Of a DNA stretch of 64,000 nucleotides, positions 45,728 to 55,800 are shown in pieces (the stretch's first letter is position 1; each line of letters opens with the position of its first letter). The notes below the pieces were generated by a model. The model did not search any database, was not told where the DNA came from, and saw only the letters and a list, made by a program, of their open reading frames with translations. Both the position numbers and the translations under genes were made by a program. This DNA is from Rhabdophis nuchalis. Taxonomy: Eukaryota > Chordata > Lepidosauria > Squamata > Natricidae. The stretch spans positions 68,975,105 to 69,039,104 of the forward strand of contig CM077643.1 of NCBI GenBank assembly GCA_039707465.1. Reading direction: 5' to 3'.

Positions 45728-45815
<88 letters not shown>
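45725..45815. repeat. (GATA)n-(GACA)n microsatellite
   Basis: About five GATA units pass into about seventeen GACA units. GATA/GACA arrays are known as Bkm-type repeats, prominent in snakes and enriched on snake W chromosomes; a single array does not assign a chromosome. Confidence 0.95.
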
Positions 45816-45818
<3 letters not shown>

Positions 45819-47464
45819 TCAATATATCTTTGGGACATATTTGTTAACTTTTTATACTGCTGATCTGCTGCTTTTTTGTGGCAACTTTTCAATAACAATA
45901 ATGATTCTTTCATGCAACATGATATTGAAAACTATTTCATAGAGCATTATGTCATGCTACTCCAAGTAATAATTTATACTTGAACAGTTTTTGTAAAATT
46001 GTTTTGGCTAGCAAGCTCAAGGAGAGAGATGCCACATGACCTCCACTTCAGCCAACAAAATGACTGGGGCAACATTAGTAGAATAGTTCAAAGTTACTAT
46101 GGCAAAGACAAGTAGCCCTAAGGTTAGGAAATGTCTGATTGCTACTCAGCTGTATTTGCTGGAGGAGGACAAATCACATCTGGAAGAGATGTTGGTTAGG
46201 GATTCCCGTAAATATGTCAATAACTATAAAGGTCTGACTAGACAAGATAATTGAAGAGCTCACAAGTATGTGTTTTATAGGAATCAGTTAAACAAATTAG
46301 ATACAAGAAAGTGCCAATCAAGTGCCTCTTGAAAGTCCCGGCTTCCTACAGGCACTTCAACTCATTAAAGCTTATTACCAAGCCAATTCTTGCTACAAAG
46401 TGTGTGCTGTTCAGAGATCTTTTTAAGCCTTTAGCTATTATCTGCCAGAACTGTCACTTTGCCTGCAGTAGCTTTTTGATATTGATAGATAAAACCAGAA
46501 TTTATGCCACTTTCTATCTGAGAAATCATCTCTCTAATTCTGAGGTAATCAAATGTCATTACGATAATCAAACCTGCCTGGAAAGGAGAGAGGAGCAATG
46601 TTACATTCCTGTGAGCCATTCTGAGCTGTATAACTAAAATATGTAATGGAGGAATCATATGTTGAATCCATCTCCATGAACTAAATTTCAGATCAATTAA
46701 GAAATCACTATATGCACACATTTCAAGTGTGGCACCACATATGTAAATAATACAGCAGCCTTCCACATCCTGAGTGTCCTTCAACTGTGTACTGTTCCCA
46801 GAATTCTCCAAGCAGTGTTGCTTAAAATTCCATAAACTGAAATTAACAACTGGAAGGTACCGAGATTCAGGGAAGTTCTGGCATAGCTAGAGTACTACCT
46901 GTACATAAACAAGATTACTTCTGTGTTGGCTTATTCCTGCTTAAGGAGAACCCAGTAAGCTCCAACCTATAAATTGTAAGAGTCAAGCTGGAAGGACAAA
47001 GGAATGCTGACCAGGGAAGTAGGAAAGTCCTAGAGGAATTCAGTGAAACACCTTCTTCATATATACCAGTACATTTAAAATATGCAGTCCTAACCACTAT
47101 CACATTATCACTGGTGAAATACAATAGCTGATTAATCAAATGACTTTCTGGACGCATAGTTACTCTCACATTTAAAAGATATAACACAAAAGAGGAAAAC
47201 ACAAAATGATCATTAGTTCTAGAAACTTCTTATAGTGGCCACTGGATTACATACATGTGAAAAAAAGGAGAAGGCAAAAGTTGCTATTTTTTTAGTTGAG
47301 TCAGTTGAGTTTCTCTTCCCTATTCATTCTCCAAAGGAATTTAATGGATTTGTAAGATGGTTAACATTCTCTGCTTTTATAAATCCTTGCTTTAAAATAA
47401 ATACCATTACATAATTTGAATGAGTTTTAGCTAATAATAAAAGAATTGAATTTTTACTGTAATC
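45816..47464. other. Non-coding sequence
   Basis: Frames at 46311-46637 (+) and 46431-46811 (-) overlap and have no family resemblance. No repeat recognised. Confidence 0.5.
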
Positions 47465-47507
47465 CTATAGGCGAGTGGTCGGCAAACCGCGGCTCACGAG
47501 CCACGAG

Positions 47508-47870
47508 CGGCTCTTTGGCCCCTCGGGTGCGGCTCTTCCTCTCTCCTTTCCCCCCCCAGGCAGCGGAGGGCCCGGCATGTCGGTTAGGGGGGGCTCTGGC
47601 TGCCTCCCCCTGGAGCGAGCGAACAGGCGGGGGGAATGCCCGGGGCTGTGGCTGTGCCGGAGCCGTCCGGGAGCCGCGCACACAGGGAGGCGGGCGCCCG
47701 GCGCCCGGACAGCTCCGGCACAGCTCCCCCTGCCTGTTCGCTCCCCCCGCCCGTTTCGCTCGCTCCAGGGGGAGGCAGCCAGAGCCCCCCCAACCGACAT
47801 GCTGGGCCCTCCGCTGCCTCCGGGGGGGGAAGGAGAGAGGAAGAGTCGCACCCAAGGGGCCAAAGAGGGG
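47508..47870. repeat. Long GC-rich palindrome inside the hAT-like element
   Basis: Left-arm blocks CTCTTTGGCCCCTCGGGTGC, CAGCGGAGGGCCCGGCATGT and GCTCTGGCTGCCTCCCCCTG reappear as complements at 47757-47868 in reverse order. Mismatches are few. The centre is near 47692. Such a long foldback would give a hairpin transcript if transcribed. Confidence 0.9.
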
Positions 47871-48324
47871 CCTGAGGGGCCTGATGGAAATGTGGCCGGC
47901 TGTCCTGCCCGATGCGCTCGGATGGCGGGAGCGGCGGGAGCAACAGCCGCCTGCAGAGAGCGCCGAGCAGCAGTGAAGCAGCTTGCCACTTTTCCACACC
48001 CAGGAAAAGATTGGCGCGTGCACGTCCCGCGGAATTACAGCACAACTTCCCACCACTACGAAGTCTCCGAGACTGTAATTCCGTGGGACATGCACGCGCC
48101 TCTCTTTTCTGTGGAAAAGACAGGCGTGCGCATGCTCCGCTCAATTACAGTCTCGGAGACTGCCAGAGGGAGCCGCGATGGAGACGCGACCGGCTTCCCT
48201 GCCGGACGACCTGCCGGGCGACAGCCTTGGTGGTACTTAAGATGCCGGTAGCCGCTGCGGGAGGAGGCATCCGTAACCTCCTTCTGCTGCTTCCCGGGTT
48301 GGGGGGGGAGGAGAGGGAAGAGAG

Positions 48325-48897
48325 GGAGTGACTGACAGACACAGAGAGAGACAGAGGGGAAGGGAGAGAAAGACAGAGAGACAGACAGAGACAGAGAGAA
48401 AGAGAGGGAGGGAGGGAGACAGAGAGAGACACAGATAGAGAATGACACAGGGAGGGATTGAATCGGAGACAGACAGGGGGAAAGAGGGAGAGACTGACAT
48501 ACAGAGACAGAGAGAGGGAGGGAGAGAATCAGAGTGAGTGACACACACAGAGACAGGGAGAGACAGAGAGAGGGAGGGAGAGACTCACTGATTACGTGAG
48601 TGAGAGACAGACAGACAGACACACACACAGAGTGACAGAGATGGGCAGATGAAGGAGAGAGAGACAGAGATAGAGAGAGAAAGAAAGAGAGAAAGAGAGA
48701 GAGAAAGAGAGAGAAAGGGAAAGAAAGAAAGAGAGAAAGAGAGAGAGAGAGAGAGGGAAAGAAAGAAAGAAAGAAAGTGAAAGAGAGAGAGAAAGAGAGA
48801 CAGAAAGAAAGAGAAAAAGAGAGAGAAAGAAAGAAAGAGAGAAATGGAGAGAGAGAAAGAGAGAAAGAGAGGAAGAAAGAGAGAGAGAAAGAAAGAA
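48325..48897. repeat. Purine-rich (GAGACA)n and (GAAA)n array
   Basis: Almost pure purine on the plus strand apart from the C of GACA units. It drifts from GAGACAGAGA-type units (48325-48660) to GAAAGAGA units (48660-48897). Low-complexity Ser/Leu/Phe/Val frames on the minus strand result from it. Confidence 0.95.
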
Positions 48898-49120
48898 CTT
48901 ATGACCACAATTGAGCCTAAAAGTTTGGTTGCTAACCAAGACCGTCGTTAAGTGAGTTTCACCGCATTTTCCAAGTTGGCCACGCCCACCCAGTCACATG
49001 ACCGCTGAGCCACTCCCACAAAACAGGCCACACCTTCCGGCTCTCAAAAGAAATTTCAATCGTGATATTGTTGATATTTGGCTCTGTTGACTAATGAGTT
49101 TGCCCACCACTGCTATAGGC

Positions 49121-50289
49121 TAAATCAGTAGAAAGCCCTGCCTAACCTAATGGGACTTCTAAGAATGATAAAACTCTGAAACCTACATTCTACTGCCTAG
49201 AGTAGCTATGTCTCACTGAACCTTTGTTGTAGAATCATGACTCAATTTTGTGGAAATTCTGCAATGATTCCGTTGTGTGGAGAAAAAGCATGATACACTT
49301 ACTAAATCATACCAAGGAATGCAAGACTAGTCTAATTGGTGTGGGAGAAATGTAATTCCCTGCACATATATTGAATATAGGATGAATTGTGACACAGCTT
49401 TAATATATGGAATAATAGCTTAGAAATTACATTTAAGATAAATGTGAAAATGGAGTTGTAAAAACTGATGGGATTGATTAGATGCTTTTTCCCCACTTGG
49501 AGTTTAGGAACCTTTTGAGAGATTTTGTGCTTTCTTGGAAAATAAATAATACTTAAATTGTAATATCATAATATTAAAACTCTTTAGCACACCCTGATGC
49601 AATTATAATAAATGGAGATATGAATAAACCCAATACCACAAAAATAGTCATTCCAACTTTTGTCTATCAGATGACACTTTAGGAAGCTGATTCAAGGAAA
49701 TGAGTTTAGTTAGAAATTCAACTCCAGATAAAGAGACAAATGAGAGCTGTGGTGACCACATTTCTCTGCCAAGATTGGTAGATTTGCTTGGAATGAAAAT
49801 CTAGCCTTAAATAATTCTGGTTGGAGTGATGATATGAATGATCAAATGCTAGCTCATGTAAATCAAAATTTCACATATGGAGGATGTGATTATTTTCTCA
49901 GTAGTGAAACTCAACAAGGTACCACTCCCTGGAAAAAGCTCTCTTTCTACTAACATTCCTTCTTCCATTGTTCCTTCATTGAGAATATGCCTCAGCCTGT
50001 GCAAAATCACCCATGATTCAGTTTGATCTGAAGTTTTGAGACCCAGAATCATGAGTCAAAATGTCTGATTCAAGATCTGAAGTTAATCCCATTTGATTCT
50101 AAATATTTTACTTCATAGGAAATTATAAGGAAGCATTTTCATTGAAGGCATTACAGTTTTGCTCAGAATAAAATTAAAGTTTGGGCTCCCAATTTTGGAC
50201 TGCAAAAATTAGGATGACCAGCAATTGGAGACAAAAATATACAAAAACCTTTCCCCCTGCCATGTAATGATTGTAGCCCAGATTGTATA
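49121..50289. other. Non-coding sequence
   Basis: AT-rich, no gene or element recognised. Confidence 0.5.
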
Positions 50290-50761
50290 TTTTTATGCAT
50301 TAATTTAATTTAATTTAATTTGAATGACTCTGGACAATTCATAGCATAAAAATCAATAGCAAAAATACTAAAAACATAAAACAATAGTAATAAAAATATG
50401 GGAGAATGAGCCAACAAGACAAACACGTCATACAATGCCCCCCAATACAACCTAGGCCTTGAATGTCCTTCTGAATAACATTAGGAGGGAGCCACCCACT
50501 CTCAGTGGAAGCTCATTCCAGGAGTTCTGATATAGGCTTGATAAAAGAAACCTGGGATGTACCAACCCTATCAGATTAAAACAATCAATATGGTAAATTA
50601 TCAGATTAATACCACAGGACATAAATCTCTATGCTATACGGATTTTTATAAGTTATAACCAGCACCTTGAATCATACTCAGAAGCATGAGCATTACAAGA
50701 CAAGATTATCACTGCCCATAGTATTGTAATTTAGACCAGCTGAAGCTTCTGAATGCTCTTC
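50290..50761 (-). mobile_element. Old L2 LINE 3' fragment, split by an L1 insertion
   Basis: Blocks such as CTTGAATGTCCTTCTGAATA, AACATTAGGAGGGAGCC and GGAAGCTCATTCCAGGAGTT follow the order of the L2 3' coding end and UTR seen at 14690-14800 (GGAAGGTCGTTCCAGAGGGC). An ATTTAATTTA-rich tail lies near 50298. Heavily diverged. It is interrupted at 50778 by an L1. Confidence 0.5.
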
Positions 50762-50778
50762 AAGAATTAGTAGTCCTG

Positions 50779-51671
50779 AATATGTAAAATAGATAGAAAT
50801 AAAACTAAATTTGAAAGTTTAGTATCTCAAATTATTAAAGATGAAATTGGGTTAAAAGGACTCGTTAGTAAGATATATAAGATTATAAATTTTGATGGAA
50901 ATCCACAAATGGTAATGAAAAGGAACTGGGAGGAAGACCTTAAGATTAAAATATTGGATTTGGATTGGAATGAGAACTGGAAGAGTCGAATCATGAGGAC
51001 TTTGTCTATAAGGATTAAAGAGCATAATTTTAAGGTTGTTTGGAAATGGTATTGGACCCCATTAAGATTATCATTGATAGATAAAAAAATGAGCGATAAA
51101 TGTTGGAGATGTAATATGGAAGTGGGAACTTATGAACATATGTGGTATAAATGTGTGAAAATTAAAAAGTTTTGGCAGCAATTAGAAAAAATGATGGGTG
51201 AAATGATGAAAAGAATAATAATATTGAGATCAGAAAATATATTGTTATTGATAATTAATGAACCTGAGTTAACAAAACATGAGAAAGAATTGATTAGAAT
51301 TATGATTATAATGGGTAGGATTGTAATAGCAAGATATTGGAAAATAGAGGTAAATATTAAAATAGAAGAATGGTTCTGCGAAATGTGGAAATTAGCCTTA
51401 AATGATAAAATGACGTGTGATATTAAATTCAGAGAGGGGGTTTATAAAAAAGATATTTTTTGGAAGACTTGGAAGCCATTTGTGGACTATGCACTTGGAA
51501 CTTTGGATGCCTTGACGCCTGTACCTAGAGAACGTGGATTTTGGAGATCTTAAAGATAACAGAAGACACTTGAAACCAACTCTTCCTTTTGTTCTGTACA
51601 GCACTGGGTGAAATATTGTAAAATATTATAAAAATTTCAATTAAAAAAAGAAAGAAAAAAAATTAAAAAAA
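50779..51671 (+). mobile_element. 5'-truncated L1 LINE with 17-bp target duplication
   Basis: AAGAATTAGTAGTCCTG is repeated exactly at 50762-50778 and 51672-51688. The insert ends in an A-rich tail (51641-51671). The long open frame is the C-terminus of L1 ORF2p. Severe 5' truncation, a long target duplication and an A-tail are the marks of L1 target-primed insertion. The intact frame and perfect duplication indicate a recent event. Confidence 0.92.
50909..51553 (+). pseudogene. L1 ORF2p C-terminal part (truncated)
   Basis: 214 codons from the first Met, and the same frame is open upstream to about 50800 (Lys-Phe-Glu-Ser-Leu-Val-Ser-Gln), so the Met is internal. Residues 69-90 hold Cys-Trp-Arg-Cys, then Gly-Thr-Tyr-Glu-His-Met-Trp-Tyr-Lys-Cys and Lys-Lys-Phe-Trp, the Cys/His motif that follows the RT domain in L1 ORF2p. 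Endonuclease and RT are missing, so the piece encodes no mobility activity. The C-terminus reaches its natural stop before the 3' UTR. It is not a host gene. Confidence 0.9.
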
Positions 51672-51688
51672 AAGAATTAGTAGTCCTG

Positions 51689-51953
51689 CTAAATGTAGCA
51701 GAGTATGCCTTAAAGGATTTTATACACACACACACACACACACACAATCAATAATGCTTGAGGACACACAACTAAACATGGCAGGATAACGTTCTTCAAA
51801 GAGTTCATCATCTCTATATTTAGCAGGACTAGTAATCCCCAAAGACAATTTGGAAGTACAATAGATACATAGATATAGATAGATATAGATAAGTAGGTAG
51901 GTAGATAGGCAGGCAGGTAGAAAAATAATTGCATAATCCTATATAATATTGGT

Positions 51954-51992
<39 letters not shown>

Positions 51993-52534
51993 GTACACAC
52001 ATACAATCCTTGAGGGCTGATATCACAATCCACACACACAATCCATAAACCTATGCCACATATATATTTCCGCACACATTTCTCTTTTAAATCAGAAATA
52101 ACAAGAATGAATAAAAAAATAGCACAGTAGCCTCTAAATTATCCAGTATAGAATCTGAACCAATATAGCAAGAGTTGTACTCCAAATTAAAATAAAAAAC
52201 TTTTTAATAAATTGTTTTATAAGCATCTTTTTTCAGTTGCTTTTTTGGAGAACCTAGCTTAGCATAACTCTGAAGAATGACCCACTGATTTGCTCTTGTG
52301 GGGTGATGTGTTTTTCTGCATCAGATTTGCTTTTCTATCAATACATGTTAGTTAATTAGTCCAGGCAACATAAGTTGCTTCAGTTCAAAGTTTTCATCAA
52401 AGCCTTGTCTAATTGAAGCTCTTCTTTGAAGCTTTGCAGAGTTCTAGTTCCTAGTTTTTTATTTATTAATAAATAATATATTTATATGATCCCAGTCTTT
52501 ACAGAATAAGCTACGTAAAACTGAACTAAGGATA
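51689..52534. other. Non-coding sequence with short microsatellites
   Basis: (CA)n at about 51722-51746, (GATA)n at about 51865-51915 and (CT)n at about 51955-51987. The rest is AT-rich without recognised genes. Confidence 0.7.
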
Positions 52535-52539
52535 GAAAA

Positions 52540-52827
52540 TGTTAGATCAGACAAAGGATTCCGACTCAGGCATGGTCAAAACAACAGGAACGTTTATTCA
52601 CACTCTTACAACAGCACAAGAATTCAACTGACAAGGTTTCTTCTCTGGCAACCTCTTATATAGAGTTACCAGGCAGGAAACTCCTAGCAAGCAATTGCAA
52701 CATGTAACTCCTTTCCAGACAGATTCCAGACAGCTCGTCTCAGTCAATTAACACAGCTGCCTGATCTGTTCCGGAATGCGGTGACTCAAAGGTTACCAGA
52801 CTTGCTGTCTGGGCTGAGGACTCAACA
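52540..52827 (-). repeat. 3' LTR of the gypsy element
   Basis: 288 bases, same sequence as 57226-57513. It begins TG and ends CA in either orientation. It contains the AATAAA polyadenylation signal on the minus strand at about 52593-52598. It also holds the last 29 codons and the stop (52740-52742) of the gag-pol frame. Confidence 0.97.
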
Positions 52828-55800
52828 CTCCTTCCCCCATAGTCAGTGCGCATGTGTCTAGGTTCTCTGTCCAACACAGTACATGCGCACGCGTAGTCGT
52901 TCAGATAGGCGGGGCGGTGTCGGGTCCGCCCTGACCGCCTTAGTTCTTGAGGACGCTCCTCTCTGTGGGACACGGAGCCTTTGCCTACGTCACCGCGGCC
53001 TGCCCTCGGAGGTGGAGTCGCCGTAGGCGGCAATGGCGACCCTAGCAAGTCCGGGCGAGGGGGCGTGGCGACCGGGCTTGGGGTAGTTGACATTTGCTGG
53101 CGAGTATTATTCTGGTAGGGTGGTTCTCCGATGGGCGAGGCCCCCAGCTGAGAGTCAGATTGGGTTGTGAGATCCTGGCGGTCTCCCCGTGCTGTTCCCG
53201 CTGATACGAGGTCTGGACCGGCTAGGGACTCCGGGGTTCCAAGCAACTGCTCGGCTTGAGCAGAGAACAACGGCCCAACGGGGGCCAACGGGGAGGAACG
53301 GCCTGGCGTGGTGACTGCTGTTTCGGGCAGGCGGCGCCTCAGTTGATCCAGGTGGCGCCGCCACTCGGATCCATCCTGAAGGCCGACTCTGTAAGAACAG
53401 GGTCCGGTTACGTCCAAAATGGTTGCGGCAACCCATCGCGGCTCCCCTGAAAAGTTCCTTGCCCAAACCAGGTCCCCAATTTCAAATAAACGAGGAGTGG
53501 GAATCTGCAGGTTGCCCCTCTGCAACCCGTCGTAATCGGGGTGCAGTCTGTCCAGAGTGGTCCGCAAGCGTCGGCCCATCAAGAGCTCCGCGGGGCTTTT
53601 CCCTGTGGCCGGGCAAGGTGTGACATGCTGTCCCAAAAGGTACGCAGCCACCCTTGCCTGCCAGTCCCCTTTATCCAAACGGGCCAAGGCTTCCTTGGCT
53701 GAGCGCACGGCTCGTTCCGCGCGTCCATTAGACGCCGGGTGATAAGGGGCGACCGGCGCGTGGCGGATCGCTTGGGTGGCCAGAAAGTCCAAGAAGGTGG
53801 AGGATTGAAATTGGGGTCCGTTGTCGGACACAACGACGTCCGGCAACCCGTGGGTTGCGAACAGACGGCGCAAGGCACGCACCGTGCTCTCCGCTGTGGT
53901 GGAAGCCATGAGAATCACCTCCACCCAGCGTGAGAACGCATCCACCACCACGAGGAAATTCTGGCCATGGAAGGGACCCGCGAAATCCAAGTGGAGCCTG
54001 GACCATGGGCACCTGGGGGCGTCCCACTCCCTCGGCGGGGAGACCGGCGGGGCCGGCCGGGACGATTGGCAGGAGGAGCAGGCGGCCACCCATTCCGCCA
54101 CTTCAGCGTCCATGCCGGGCCACCAGACATAGCTCCGGGCCAATGCCTTCATACGGACGATGCCTGGGTGGTTGGCATGGAGCGACTGAAGAACCATGTG
54201 CCGGAGAGGGGAAGGGACGATGACCCGATCTCCCCAACACAAGCACCCGCAATGGAGCGAGAGCTCCAGCTGGCGTGACTTGTAAGGCCAAAAATTTTCA
54301 GCCACGCTGCCCGAAGGCCAGCCCCTCAGCACCCATCGGCAGACCTGGGCGAGGACGGGGTCTGCGCGGGTGTGAGCGGCAACGGCGGAAGAGGACAGGG
54401 GCAAGTCCGACTCCGCGACCATCAGGACAGAGAGAGCAGGCACAGGGGCCGGATCCGGCCCCGGGAGAGGGCAGCGGCTTAGGGCATCAGCATGCCCTAT
54501 CTGCTTGCCAGGACGGTATAGCAGCGTATAGTCATACGCTGCCAGGAATTCCGTCCAGCGGGTCATCCTGGGCGACAGGATGGGGGGTGTCGGACGGTCA
54601 CCGGCCAATAGCCCAAGGAGCGGCTTATGGTCCGTGACAACAGAAAAGGTCCGCCCATAGAGGTAATTGTGGAACTTCTTAATCCCGGACACTACAGCCA
54701 AAGCCTCCTTGTCGATTTGGCTGTAGTTTCTCTCCGTTTGAGACATTGTCCGGGAGTAAAAAGCAATGGGGGCTTCCGAGCCGTCTGGAAAGACGTGGCT
54801 AAGGACAGCCTCCAGGCCAAAAGGGGAGGCATCGCATGCAAGCGTCAGAGGAAGCCTGTCATGGTACTGGACTAGTACCGCATCTGACGTGAGCATGGCT
54901 TTGACAGCCGCGAACGCGTGTGCTTCGCGGCTGCCCCAGTGCCAGGCCGTGGATCGGTCGAGCAACCGATGCAGCGGCTCGGCTAGCGATGCCTTATGGG
55001 GAATAAACGGCGCGTAGAAATTCAAAAGGCCGAGGAATGCCTGCAGCTCCGTTTTGGAGGCAGGAGTGGGGGCCTTTTGGATGGCCTCGACCTTGGAGGG
55101 GGTTGGGTGAATTCCTTGGGCGTCAATCATGAAACCCAGGAATTCCACCCTAGGCGCAGCAAACGTACATTTGCTGCGTTTCAACTTTAAACCCGCGCCC
55201 CTGAAAACTCTGAGGACCTTCCGTAACGTTTTGGCGAGTTCTGATATGCTGGAAGCAGCAATCAGGACGTCATCAAAATACGGTACAACGCCAGGGAGCC
55301 CATGGAGCAGTCGCTCCATGAGGCTCTGGAAGATCCCCGGGGCTACGGACACGCCGAATTGGAGACAGCGACAGCGGAAAGCCCCACGGTGGGTCACGAT
55401 GGTCTGCGCTTCCGCAGCCTCGTCATCCACCGGGAGCTGTTGGTAGGCCTGCGCCATATCCAGTTTCGCGAACACTCGACCTCGTCCCAATGAGTGGAGT
55501 AGGTCTTGCACCACCGGAACCGGGTATGGGTTCGCCTGAAGCCCGAGGTTGATCGTCGACTTATAGTCGGCGCAGATCCTCACGGACCCGTCGGGCTTAA
55601 TGGGGACCACAATGGGGGTCTCCCATTTCGCCTGATCGACGGGTTCGAGCACGCCCTGCGCCACCAATCGATCCAATTCCGCTTCAACCTTGGGCTTCAG
55701 TGCGAACGGCAGCCTGCGGGCCTTCAAGCGGACTGGAGCAACCTGGGGGTCCAAATTTAGGGAAACTGGAGTGCCTTTGTACGTTCCTAAGCTGCCATCA

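Larger units (their letters stand above)
47473..49112. mobile_element. 1.6-kb hAT-like element with long palindromes and purine repeats
   Basis: CTATAGGC is repeated exactly at 47465-47472 and 49113-49120. The ends are GAGTGGTCGGCAAACC and GAGTTTGCCCACCACTG, inverted relatives of CAGTGGTGGGCAAAC. Inside are a GC-rich palindrome with arms of about 170 bases (47508-47690 and 47695-47870), three alternately inverted units with AATTACAG...TCTCGGAGACT (48000-48165), and a long GAGA/GACA/GAAA purine array (48325-48897). Frames of up to 258 codons over it are read from palindrome or repeat DNA. No transposase is recognisable. Confidence 0.85.

Noticed and set aside
45725..45815. Regular repeat that could be taken for a CRISPR-like array
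   Set aside because: It is a tetranucleotide microsatellite without spacers, in a eukaryotic genome.
47454..48908. Overlapping reading frames of 100-258 codons on both strands
   Set aside because: They lie in a GC-rich palindrome and a purine array inside a hAT-like element. Open frames on both strands at once reflect composition; no protein family is recognisable.
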